Assembly (NCBI GenBank): GCA_034336665.1
Contig: CM067592.1
Coordinates: 28,245,819 to 28,309,818, forward strand
Source of the DNA: Luscinia megarhynchos
Lineage: Eukaryota; Chordata; Aves; Passeriformes; Turdidae
Reading direction: 5' to 3'
Length of the DNA: 64,000 nt
In this document: positions 32,318-44,272 of the stretch, one piece after another
How the letters are laid out: each line of letters starts with the position of its first letter
How positions within the stretch are numbered: position 1 is the stretch's first letter
Position numbers and translations under genes: made by a program
The notes under the pieces: generated by a model
Told to the model about the DNA's origin: nothing
What the model saw: only the letters and a program-made list of their open reading frames with translations
Database searches by the model: none

Positions 32318-35300
32318 CTGGGAGCCGGGCCGGAGGGCGGCGGGCCCCGCGGCGGGGCGGCGGGGCGGCGGCCCGGCCCCGCAGAACTTCCCCGCGCCGG
32401 CGGCCTGCGCCCTCCGCCGCTGCACAACTTCTGCGCCGGCCGGGGCTGCACCAGACCTGCCGCTCCGCGAGGGGTGTCCCGGAGTGCCAGAGCGGTGTTT
32501 TATTACCAGTCGCCTTTGTGTTGCCAAATCTCAGATTTTCTTCCTGAAGAATGGTCAGGTTTCATGCTGAGTGACACCACATGTTGCTTGGCGCAGTCGG
32601 TGGCGTAACGTTGGGCTCAAAGGGGGCCCATCCCGATTCTTCTTAACCTTGTCCTATCCAGTCCTCTGCAGAGAAGGAGGAGCGCGTAGGATGTAGGTGG
32701 AAACAGTAGGATTTAGGTGAAAAGTGCTTTGGGAAACCTCATTGTGAGCTTCTAGGTGTCCTCGGAAGCCTGGAAGATACACGTCCTGAGACACAGGTCC
32801 TGCTGTGCAAAATGGGGTAGAGTGTTAGTATAAGCGCAATAAGTGCTGGTCACGCATTTTGGTGGCGGGAGCCCCTTAGTACTGAAGCTGGGAAAGTTGG
32901 TTTTCCTGGCTTTGGGAAGGGAGCTCCGGGTGCAGTGTTGGCCGGAGTGGTGGTGCTTGTCCTGACTTCATTCTGACTGGCTGCAACCCCATCAAGCTCT
33001 GCAGCGCCTGATTCTGGAGTCGGTCTTGTTGGCACCTGCTAAGTTCATTGCAGGTCATTGCTCCTTTTCTGCAGAGGAGAATGATTTGGGTGTTTTCTAT
33101 CATGTAAGCGTGTTTTATCATCTTCTGGAAGCTATGCTGCCAGCATGAAGGCTGACAAAAGTGAAAATAAACTTTGTTCTCCACAAGTCCTGTAAATTGC
33201 TGTCTTCTTTTGATGCTGCCAGTTACACCATGAAAAATGGTCACCCAAATAATCTCACACTTAAAAGAACACTAATGCTTTCCAAATAGTATCTTTCAAA
33301 ATACTGAGTAACCTTGTACAATAATTACTTTGTATGAAAAGGTAAATATATGAAATGTGGCACAGCTGATTACTTTTTATCTTGTCGAAGAGAACTAACT
33401 ATTCCATAAAAGACTAGCTTTTCAACAAGCAATAGTGTCTTCAAAGTACAACACAAATCAAAAGCTGGGCAAAATGCTACTTGGTCTTTATTGCAATAAA
33501 TGTTGTTAAAGAAAACAAGACTTAAATTATCATCACCTTTGCCCCCTTGACTGAAATGGCTTCAAGGCTGTGTTTGCTTTGAAATGGCAGCACTAGATAT
33601 TTTAGGTTTTAATATTAAGCCCCAGCAGTTCTTATGAGTAACTTAGCTGTTTTAGTGCTCTTCATGCTGTGATGCTTGCATGACATTGAAGAGTTAAGCA
33701 ATAAACCCATGTATTTTATATTTTTCACATGGTATCACAACATGGATGTGAGCTTTGCTTGTTTTTTTGTTTTTTTTTGGAGTCAAAAGCATGTTGTGTA
33801 CCTCTTCCTTCAGTTCAGTCAGTCAAATAAATGCAGGAATAAATGCATTTCTTTTTCTAAAAATATTAAAACCAGATCTCTTTATTTAAAAGGTTGTTTT
33901 GTAGTGATGCTAAAGAAAAAAATGCCTAAGTTCATTACAAAGCATTAAAACACTGTATATTTCTGCTCTTGTATTGCATATCAACACTTGTTATCAGTAG
34001 CATAAATTTTGTATTTAAGATGGTAGTGTATACATACACATACATTAACCTATATATGTGGTTTCTTAATACTCCTTTAACATTCCTTTCTTTCAAAGAG
34101 CAGATAACAAGAATCCTAATTCATGTGTTACAAACTATTCATTAAGATAGAATTTTTTCCCTCAAACTTAGAAATATTCAAACACAGCATTCTACACTGG
34201 GGTTCTATTTTTGCCAAGACTGCAGCAGTACATTACTCTATGGTTCAATACAGCACTGAGTTGGAAATACATCTACACACTTTATAAACTTTGAAATGTT
34301 TCCTGTAAAACACTTAACAATCTCTAAGATGGTACTTTAACTAGGGTTGGAAAATAGAAATCTTGGTGAGGGTTTTTTGCTTTTTTGCTGGTGAAAGGAA
34401 GATTTTTTGTTTTGGAAATAAGTATCATATATGCTCTCAGAGGTTCCTTAAAAAAATGCATCCTTGTTTTGTCAATCCAGATTAACTGTTTAATCTCCTT
34501 TTTCCTGTTCATGCTGTTGGTTTCAGTCTTCTCATGGAGGCTGCACACCGGCAGTGAAAATCTTATGTGAAGTGCAAGAAAAAGTGCAGATTTAAATTTC
34601 AAAAATTGTAGCAAAGGAGGAAGAGAAGTGGGTCAGCTTGCCTGCTGTTCATCTGAATACTTACCTGTGACCATACTCTTGAGTCACTTCTACCATAGCT
34701 CTTCAAAAGGCCAGCCATCGGCCTTCATGTCTCAGGCTCATGAATTTAATATATTAAATAGTACTCTATTCATAGTGAGGAGTGTTATTTTCCTTTCATC
34801 TATTCTGCCGTGTATTGTTGCTAGCATTCCTGATAAATAGCATCCCACAAAGCTCCTTAACACAGTAGGATTTTCCATTAACAACTGGAACCAGTGGCCT
34901 TTGAGTCAGTACACAGCAAAAACAGGAAGGTGAGGGATAGCAGGAGATGTGTATCAGAAAGGTTGGTCTATAGTCCCTCCCTTTTATTTTTTCTTCATTC
35001 ATTATGATAGCTGTATTTTACTGTTATTTATGATTAATGTATGGCAAGCTGTCAGCTGAAATCTAACAGGTGATTTGTTACAAAACTACATTAATACATA
35101 TTTTAAGCATTGACTTAAATGATTATGAGAAATGTTCCTGAGTTGCTGTACTAATACTTGAAAATTCTCACTTTTAGACAATAGACACATTGAGCTCCTA
35201 TTGTTAAGGTTAATAAAAGACTACTAGACAAGTAAACACGTTATTTATATGCAAAAAATTTTTCTGCTAAATCAGTTTGTGTATGCGTCTTTTAAATGCC

Positions 35301-36209
35301 GATTTAGTACCTCACTAGACACTGTCAATAGTTGTCCTTATTTTGTAGACAGTTTTGATTCATATGCATCTTTCAACTATGAAACTTCAGTAGTTATAGA
35401 CAAAGGTATGGAGAGAAAAGTGATTTTCAGTGCAGCTTTTTATGATAATTTTTGCCACATCTGCTATTTTTCCTTCAGACAGAGACCTTCTGTCAGAGGG
35501 AGATGCAGCTTTCTACACTTGAGTGATCTACCTGATACCCAAACATCTTCTGTATGTGCCAGAACATTTCAAGTGCACTGCAAAGCAATCAGGTCTCTTA
35601 TCCTACGGGTCTTAACTCCTGTCCTAATTTTTCCTCTGTGGAAATAGATGCTAGAAGGATAAGGAAGATGAGCAGGCTGGTTCTCATACGTGTCCCAGCC
35701 TAGTAATTGGTGTGACTAAACCACAGACCCAAACCGTAGGTCTACCACAGACCCAAAGTAGCATGGTGGTGGAATAAGTTGATGTAGCACATTAACTCAA
35801 AGTAAATTAGGCTTAATTGTTTCTGCTTGTCAGGGAAGAACTTGTATTAGCTCTTTAGGGGTTTTTTGGTTGGGTTTTAGGGGGTTTTTGTTTAGCTGGT
35901 TTTTTTTTTTAAGTGGAAAGAGCAAGAGACCAGTAATGAATCATAGAGCACATGGAAATCTCCAGGGGCTTGGAGATGATGAAGCAGGATTAGCTTTGTC
36001 AAAGTGCACCAAAGTGTGTCACAAGCTGAAAATAAACAGCAGTTTTTCTAAGTGTAAATAAGATATGTATATAGAGGAGGCAGTTTTTTCTTTTATTTCT
36101 GTACTATTTGGAGAATCTCAGATAGTATGAGAACTCTGCTAACTATTCAGAAAGAAAATACTTAGAATACAGAACACAGTGGCATGGTATTGTTCTTGAA
36201 AATCATGCC

Positions 36210-36222
36210 TATATATACATAC

Positions 36223-36253
<31 letters not shown>
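36210..36253. repeat. (TA)n(CA)n microsatellite
   Basis: TA/CATA-rich run followed by five CA dinucleotides. Confidence 0.9.
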
Positions 36254-38538
36254 TTTAAATTATATGTATGCAGGTGCACGAGGTCTATTTCAAGATTTGT
36301 TGTCAGTTTGAGTAAGGTGCAGTAGACAGAGTTTTTTGTTTTTCTTTTTTTCCTTCTGCATTCAAAATGTAGAAGGTACCCCTACATTTTAAGGACAGCA
36401 GCAGAGAGCTAAGTCTAGAATGTCAAAAATATTCTCTAAGTTCAGCAGAGGACAGGGGAATCGAGTAAAGGAAAACTTATAGACAAATAACAGTTTGTTA
36501 GTTTGCATTTTTTGCAAAACAATAAACCAAAAATTAGACCTTATACATTACTTAGTGCATATGAATATTTAATTGCTCCTCAACATCCGCTAGGGAGACT
36601 GTTTTGCACCTATGGGTCAGACATCACTGTCTGTATGACACTGTTTGATCTAAATCTTGATACACTTCTTGATACAAATACTGATAAGTAGCAGAATTCA
36701 CTTACTGTAAAACTCAGGAACAAGAGAAAGATACTTATACCACAACTGATTCACAGAAATGAAGATTTGTTAATCTTTGCCTTGAACACTGTCTTCTAGT
36801 TTCAAAGGAGACACTCACTGCTGGTTAGTCTACATAGCTTCTTTTATAGAAAATATATCCAGAAATGCTTCCTAGAAAACTAGAGATCTCATGAACTAAC
36901 AACAACTGGTCAAAGTGAAGTCCTATTAATCTGAATGTTCCATCCTGCAAAACATCAGGGAGGTTCCGAACACGTATGGCAGTGCTGTGCTGTCAGGACT
37001 CTGAAAAGAGGGTAGAGGGAGGAAAATGAAAAGTCTTAGTTTATTTCCCAAGTTTGAACCTTTTTCTTCTTGAATATAGTAGTGGTGTTTTGAGAGAAGC
37101 TGCTCAGTCATCTGATGGGGAGAGCATTTCTCTATTCCTCTCATTTTGTCTCATTTCTCCTGGTAAATCAAGGGACATAGACAAGCACTGGGAGGCAAGA
37201 AATGTATTGTCCCAGCAGAATGCTGCGTTACAAATCTTGCAAGATAGAATGTGAAAAGGGAAAATGAAAATATAAAATTGTTTTCAGCATGTCTCTCTCT
37301 TAAAATACCCTGCAGTTGATATTTGAATGTTATTATTGCTGTGGGCCCATAAATATTTCAAAAATAGCATAGATAAATATCTGTAGTATCAAAAGATTTT
37401 GTTTTTTGCTAGAGAGGACCCTGTCATGCTCTGTCTTGGCTTTAAGTAAACTTGGATGGCTAAGTTTAAACCTTTTCCACTGTATCTGTTGAATTCTGAT
37501 CTAAATACAGATTCAAACAAAGTAATTTTTTCCGTCCATATACTCCCATTAACTTCAGATAATTGTGTTTCCTAATTAAAAATATAGAGAAGTGTCTGAG
37601 ACTAGTGGGTAAATGTCCCCATTACAAAAAACGGTGTCATATTTGATAATTTTATTTAAGTAAAGAACTTCATGGAAAATCAAGTTATTTACTGATTTCT
37701 TAATGCAATTGCTCCAGAGCAAGTTTAATGGCAGGTCAATCTAGATAAAACATCCCAAAGTATTTAGTATTAGCCTGAAGTTTGAGTCCTACTAATTGAC
37801 CACTTTCCATAAGCATTGTATTCATCTTGTTTTCAATTTTAAATATAAAATATTTCAAATTCCATGAAATCTGATATCAGAGGAAACATTTTTACAGTCT
37901 GATTTTGACTGACCTGTATAAACAGATTACTGAATTTTCACTGGAACAGTAAAAATATTTTCCTTATAATCATTGTTTATATTACCTTTTCGTTGTTTTA
38001 GTTTATGTTTCCTTCCATCCCATTTATTAATCACTAAATGCAAGCCCAGTTCAGCATCTACTATCAGAGAATGTAGTATAGAAGCTATGCACTACCACAG
38101 CCTTTTATGGAAGACTGTGTATTTTGGGCAGAACAAGAGGTGTTAAAACCACATTATCCAAACAAATCTGCTCACCACACAACATTCTCTAATCATTTTC
38201 ATTCTCAGCAGTTCAATTAAAACAGAAATTAGGACCATGAGAAAAATCTATATTTTAGCCAAATAAGTTATTCATGAAAAAGGAATGGAAAGATTAAATC
38301 TGTTGTATTGAATCCAGATTATTAACAAGCTTGGATGCCAAGTTCTTTTTCTTTCAATGTTAAAAAGCACTTTTACACATTAGACTAACCATGTGAGGGA
38401 AATCACATATTAGTCACAAGGGGTTTTTCTCAACAACGGAAAAGATTTTCAAAGTTACGTTATAAAAATTACAATCATTCATTATGAGCTTCAGTAGACA
38501 CCTTTTCTTTTTGATGCAAATATATTTCAATTACCTCC

Positions 38539-38557
38539 TTTTTTTTTTTTTTTTTTT
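38539..38557. repeat. Poly(T) run, 19 bp
   Basis: Nineteen consecutive T on the + strand. No processed pseudogene was recognised beside it. Confidence 0.95.
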
Positions 38558-40153
38558 AAACAGACACAAGCTAGCACAAACATGAATAGTTGGCAATTAA
38601 ACTCACAAGTTAAGATTTTGCTGGTGTTTTTCCATTTTTTTTCTTCTCCGAGAAGGCACAAGGGAATCAATAGGGGCAATAAAATCCAACTCCATTGTTT
38701 GTGAAATGATAGCAACATGTTTCATATTTTTAATCTCAAGTAGGTTCTGCATATTCAGGTTACAGGTAGGTATGCTTAAAAAAAATAAATAAAATACTTC
38801 TTCAGACTTTTTTTTACTTCCCTCTTCTGTATTTGTTTCTGTGAAACCTGACTGTGCAACATAAATGTTTCTTTGCTCCCAGTGAAGCTTCACATTCTCT
38901 TAAAACCAACCACATACAGTGATTTTCAGAATTATCTATATACTTCTTTCATCTTCGACTGCCTCCCTTCTCTCTGGCAAGTGACTGTATTTTCTTTTCT
39001 TTAACTCTATGCTTTCTCAAATGTCATCTTCCCTTGGCATTCCAAGACCCTGGGTTACCTTTTCATTTGTTTAGTCTTTCATTCATTTCTTCTTTTCCAG
39101 GTCTGCCTGCCTTTTCTAGCTCCAAATCCTTCTGCTTTCTTTTCCAGAAATACACTCATGTTTATATATGTAATCGGGAACAGGGAAAGTACATAATATT
39201 TGCTAATCTGTATTTTTTGAGATCGCAAACAGGTCAGCAAATTCTTGCTCAACACTTTGAGAAGGAGGCAGTAGCAAAATACTGTACAACAGTTATATAT
39301 AGTTTTATTGCATCCAGTGTGTACACTCTTCCAGAGAATATACTTCAGAAGCTGGAGGCACTGAGCCAGGGAGCAGTTCTGAACACAGGATATCCCACTG
39401 CATATTTCTCCTTGTTACACCATTCACTACCTAAATGCTTGGCTGGTTGTGCATTGCTTCATTTCTCCCTGCCTAGATCCAATTCATTTTGGTTCTGCAA
39501 GGTGTAAAAATGGTCTTGGAAGGAGGTGACTTATAGCTAAAATTTGGAATCTGCTTTTCTTAAAGATTTTGAGGATGTGAAATGTCTAAGGAAAGAAAAG
39601 GGTCACTATCTTAATGTGTTTCTGACTAACAAATAGGTCACAAATATATCATATTGGGGGCCTTTGGGAGCAGTAGTAGAAGGCATTAGCTGTCCTTTTA
39701 AGAAGAGCATTGATCTTGGGATCAGAAAGATATTAATTTTAATGACACTGATACGATTGTCCCATCTTTTCAGGTAATTAAGGAGGTAGAAATCCCAGGA
39801 TTTATCTAATTCTGTGTAAATAACATACCAAGTCTCAGGGCATTTATAACAGTTTGCCCCTGAAGACTCTGTAGTAAGCAGCAGCAGCTTGGTTTGTGGA
39901 CTCACTTGAGCAGAGACTATGTAAAAGGTGTAGCTTGAAAGAATACTGTAATCTTCTTTCTTTGCATGTTGATTCCAAAGGTGGCAAAATACAGTGATGA
40001 CAGTGATGATGGAGTTTTCTTCCTGTAATTACGCTTTCATCACATTCAACAATGTACCGAGTTGAATCTACTATCAATATGATCTGAAACAATAAAGTCT
40101 TCTAACAAGAGCAAATAACTATCTCATTCCATCACATGAATTGTCTTTCTTCA

Positions 40154-40192
40154 CACATATATGTATATGTGTGTATATGCATACACACACAT
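40154..40192. repeat. Alternating purine-pyrimidine TG/CA/TA tract
   Basis: CACATATATGTATATGTGTG then TATATGCATACACACACAT, with partial inverted symmetry. Confidence 0.8.
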
Positions 40193-40714
40193 AATCACAG
40201 AGCCCCTTTTTTAAAGAGGGTAGAGAAAAGAACAGGACAAACTTGGGATAGGATGAAGTACTTTTAGTTGGGACATTTTCTGTGTCACATAGCATTTTTT
40301 AAAAGGACTTGTATTTGTTTTCTGGACACAAGGAGGTGCTACATTTATGAAATTATTTTGTGTATTATTTCACTAAGAAGAAATCAGGGAAAGAAAATCT
40401 GTATTCTAATTAAAGCTGCAACTTGAATGATTTTGTTCAGCAAAATTATTAGTTCACTTGATAAATCCTCAAGCAACAGTCAGAAAGAATAGCAAGTCTG
40501 TATTTTAAAAAAATTAATGAAGAAAAAAAATTAAGGGAAAATATTTCTACTGGCTTATCAACCCAGTGTCAGTTATCAAAGTGTAGTTGGTCCTTTTCTC
40601 AGTGCTACCAGGATGCTGCTCATCAAGGCCTAACGAATATTTTAGCCTCTTTATTTTGCTGTTACTAAGCAGAAAAAAGGAGACGTGGCTTCAACAGAAG
40701 AAAACAGATTCCCA

Positions 40715-41060
40715 GTATCAACTAGGGTTGGAAAAGACCTTTGAAATCATGTGGCCTATGACCTAACACCGCCTTGTCAACTAAACCCTGGCAGGAAGTG
40801 CCACAACCAGTCTTTTCCTAAGCACTTCCATGGACAGTGATTCCACCACCTCCCTGGGCAGCCCATTCCAATGCCCAATCACCCTCTGTGTGAAGAACTC
40901 CTTTCTAACGTCCAACCTAAACCTCCCCTCTGGAACAGTGTAAGACTGTGTCCCCTTCTCCTGTTGCTGGGAGTGAGACTGACCCCTGCCTGGCTACAAC
41001 CTCCCGTTGGGTAGGTGTAGAGATTGGTAAGGTCATAGGGTGGTAAGCCACATCTCCTCC
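40715..41060 (-). mobile_element. CR1: CR1 LINE 3' fragment
   Basis: The + strand shows the antisense of the CR1 3' end: GGGTTGGAAAAGACCTTTGA at its left end, then CCACCTCCCTGGGCAGCCCA and the GTGTGAAGAACTCCTTTC stretch near 40890-40908. These are the 3' UTR and ORF2 end common to CR1 copies. 5' truncated as usual for CR1. Confidence 0.9.
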
Positions 41061-41224
41061 TGCTGCTCCTGTAGACCTAAGTGATATGAAGCCCACGGAT
41101 ATAGCAAACTGCAACAACTGAGATATGTTTATAACTGATCATTTCATTTCAAAGAAGAAAAACGCAAAAGGAAAAATTCTGAACATAAAAGGAAGTTTCA
41201 AGGATTGTTTTCACTTACTAGAAT

Positions 41225-41320
41225 CATATTATGTATTTAAGCCACCAAGTAAGTAATAGAATTATAGTACATAGTACATATAGTTCTATAGTACATATAG
41301 TTCTATAGAATTATAGAACA
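41225..41320. repeat. Short tandem TATAGTTCTATAG repeats at a CR1 3' boundary
   Basis: AGTACATATAGTTCTATAG-type units occur two to three times, followed by ATAGAATTATAGAACATG where the CR1 3' tail begins. They may be expanded CR1 tail octamers or local slippage. Confidence 0.6.
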
Positions 41321-42067
41321 TGCTGAGTTGGAAGGGACCCATCAGGATCACTGAGTTCATCTCCTGGACCTGCGTGGCACCATCCCTGAGAGTCACATGT
41401 GCCCGAGAGCATTGTCCAAATGCTGCTTGAACTCTGTCAGGCTGGTGCTGAGACCCTGTTCCGGTGTCCAACCATCCACTGGGTGAAAAGCTTTTTTCTG
41501 TTTTCTGACCTAAATGTCCACTGACTCTTCTTCAGGCCATTTCTCCTTGAGTCCTTTCATTGGTCACAAGAACAAAGAGATCAGTGTCTGCCTTTCTACT
41601 TCCCAAAAAGGATGCTGAAGGCATCAAGAGGTCTCACCTCAGTCTCCTCCAGGCTGAACAGACTTCAAGTGACCTCAGCCACTCCTCACACAGCTTCCCC
41701 TCCAGACCCTCCACCATCCTTGTGGTCCTCCTTTGGAAGCTGTCTAATAGCTTAATGTCTTTTTATATTGTGGCACCCAGAAGTACCCCCAGCACTGGAG
41801 GTGAGGCTGCCCCAGCTCAGAGCGGAGCAGGACAATCCCCTCCCTTGCCCAGCTGGTGATGCTGTGCCTGATGAACCCCAAGGGATGGTTGGCCCTCCTG
41901 GCTGCCAGGGCACTGCTGATTCAGATTCTACTTGCCACTGACCATGATCCCCAGGCCACTTTTTGCAGTTCTGGTCTCCAGCCTCTCATTCCCCCATCTA
42001 TTCACTCAACCAAGATGGTCTCATCCAAGGTGCAGAAATCCATCACCCTTGTTAAACTTGTGTATGA
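41305..42067 (-). mobile_element. CR1: CR1 LINE 3' fragment
   Basis: The 3' end is at left (TGAGTTGGAAGGGACCCATC). ORF2 C-terminal and RT sequence follows toward 42067, reading on the - strand. Recognisable antisense blocks include CTTGAACTCTGTCAGGCTGG, GACCTCAGCCACTCCTCA and GTTGGCCCTCCTGGCTGCCA. It has internal stops and frameshifts. It is of a different CR1 subtype from the neighbour at 40715-41060, since the 3' UTR text differs. Confidence 0.92.
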
Positions 42068-44163
42068 CCCTGCTAAATATTTGTGTTTCACAAAACAAAG
42101 TTGCCTATGATTTGAAAATGGCCTACATTTCTGCTTCAGTCCTGCATTTGGTTTGTCCTAAACTTTTGTCTGTGCTTACTTTACCTAATGATTCAGACTG
42201 GCCTATGTTAATGATCTGGGCTTTTCATTATTTAGTATTCTCCCAACCAGAAGAAGCAGCATCTGAAGAAACTGACTTTCAGAGTATCTGAAAGACAGAA
42301 AGCTTCAACCAGTGTGGAAAAAGGGCTTCCCAGAGCTGCCATTTACTTTATTTTACACAGTATTATTTTGATCGTGTCCATCCCTAAGACATGGAAAGTT
42401 ACCCAGCACTGTGAGCACTGATGCTAATTGTAGTTCTAAGCATAAAAAGCAATAGAAAATAAATGTTTCTAGTCCTGTAGTAAATGAAAAACCATAAGAA
42501 AGTAACTTTTGTCTTGTGGGTATCAGAATCTACTTCCCCAGTGAGGTTTTGAAAGGCTGTACATTGCAACCTGTGTACTTAATAGACCATTTAATTCTGT
42601 TATTCAAATATGGAGAAAACAGAAGTGAAAAGAGTTCAGAGAAGTCAAAATGGTTTGGTTTTTTTTACTCGTGTATATATACTGTGGAAATACATAGTTT
42701 AAATGCGTAGCTGATCATGCACTTTTGTACCTCTACGTGCATTTTTGATATTATATATGATACTTTAAATCCATGCAGTATATACCAAATAGGTGATGTA
42801 GAGAGACTGATGACAGTGCCTACGCACAGCTTAATTGTGAACATACTCTTATATTCATACTATACTAAAGGAGGTGAGTCTTCTATTTAAAGTAATGTAC
42901 TTGGATAAGTGTTTGCAGAAAAAGTGATATAAGAAGTGTAGTTCTATTTCTCTCTAAAGGCTGAATTAGTCTGCTGAAACTTTTTAAAAGGCCTATGAAA
43001 AGTATGTTTTTATGAGTATAAGAATTCAATTTATTCCAAAGATATCCAAAATACTATCACCAAGTGAAAAACATCTAAAGAAACACTAGGAGATTATATT
43101 CCCTGAGCTAACTGCTAAAACTTTAGCAATTTCCATCACTACTTACATCATTACTTTCCTCTATATAAATTGCTTTCTTCTAGTTATGATGCAGCAGTGT
43201 GATTCAACTCTCCCCAAAAAACCACAGTGGAAATCTTAGTGCTCTGAGAAATTCATGGGGTGTGGCTAGTCAACATAACTGGGACTACATTCAGAAAATT
43301 CCAGTGCATTTAAAGGCAAGAAAAAAGGTTAAATCTTTGAAGACGAAAACTTTAAACAGGGGACCAGTTTTGCATTTGAAAATCCTATTTTTTTAATTTT
43401 TGAAGTAAGTGTTCAAGGATAGTAATAGAACTGCAGTGTCTTCTCAAGAATTTTGAGCTTTGTCAGTTGTCCTGGTTAAAGATTTCATTATTTGCTATTG
43501 ACAGGGCACACAGGCATGAAGCATTCACTAGTTTATCATTCTAAGTTAATAAATGGTATCTATTTAATTGGAGGAAACTCACTTGCAAAGATAACTTGGT
43601 ACATTGTGTGCTGCTTATTGATTGGAAAAAAAAAATGCAGCAATGGCAAATGGATAAATAGCTGTTCTTTCCCAAAGGTTAATATCAAAACAAATTGTAT
43701 ATAACTACCATCCTAACACAGTTCAAAACTATGTTTCTGCAAATATGTTTTCTGGATATATATAACAGTTTTACAATATGTAATTACCAAATAAAAAGAA
43801 AAATGAATAATGTAAATTTTGTCTCTGTTTCAGAGATTCAAGCATGATTAACACAAGTAAATTTATTTGTGCTCTAGCTCATTAGAATGTCTTTGGAAAC
43901 TCCTTATCTTCATTCAACAAGGTAGTCTAAGACTGTTTTCATACTTCACTAAAAAATTTGGAAAAACAGAGCTCTTACCTTATTCTGTATGAAAATTGCT
44001 TTGTGACCACTGTAAATTATCTTATGGATTTTGTTGGATCATAAAAGTGTGGTAATATTGTATCTTATGTGTATACTTTTTTACACTTTACGTTATAAAC
44101 ACCCAATTTATAAACGTAAGAATTAAATTGCTTATTTATGACTTAACAATAATGAAATTCATT
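42068..44163. other. AT-rich sequence, nothing recognised
   Basis: About 2.1 kb between two CR1 fragments, without recognised genes or repeats. Confidence 0.5.
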
Positions 44164-44272
44164 AAATCATAGAATCATTAAGTTTGGAAAAATTAAGTCA
44201 TAAAGTCATCACCAAGATCCTCAAGTCCAAACTTTGACTGAATACTGCCATGCACACTAAACCATATATATA
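44164..44272 (-). mobile_element. CR1: Short CR1 LINE 3' end
   Basis: ATCATAGAATCATTAAGTTT at the left end is the antisense CR1 octamer tail. It is followed by CATCACCAAGATCCTCAAGT and ACTGCCATGCACACTAAACC. About 105 bp in length, severely 5' truncated. Confidence 0.85.

Larger units (their letters stand above)
30560..32640. promoter_or_regulatory. CpG island, likely gene promoter and first exon region
   Basis: Base composition changes sharply from AT-rich flanks to very GC- and CpG-rich sequence, densest at 30930-31610 and 32120-32470. It contains SP1-type GC boxes, a palindromic CRE, an E2F-like site, a CCAAT box (CCAAT at 31323-31327, + strand) and long purine/pyrimidine tracts. Such islands in birds mark housekeeping or developmental promoters. 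The direction of transcription is not settled. The only convincing splice donor next to a good-context ATG is on the - strand (31208/31207). The gene was not identified. Confidence 0.9.
32641..40714. other. AT-rich sequence, no gene recognised
   Basis: About 8 kb with no recognised gene or named transposon. Open frames such as 35249-35647 (+) and 39034-39507 (+, 157 codons) have no recognisable domain. Simple repeats are listed separately. Confidence 0.55.

Noticed and set aside
31814..32608. 264-codon open frame (+)
   Set aside because: The frame crosses the GC boxes and CRE of the promoter. Composition-driven, no recognisable protein.
35249..35647. 132-codon open frame (+)
   Set aside because: No recognisable domain; length is compatible with chance in 64 kb over six frames.
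39034..39507. 157-codon open frame (+)
   Set aside because: Longest frame outside repeats, but no recognisable domain, no Kozak or splice support, and hydrophobic low-complexity composition. Left unannotated pending conservation data.
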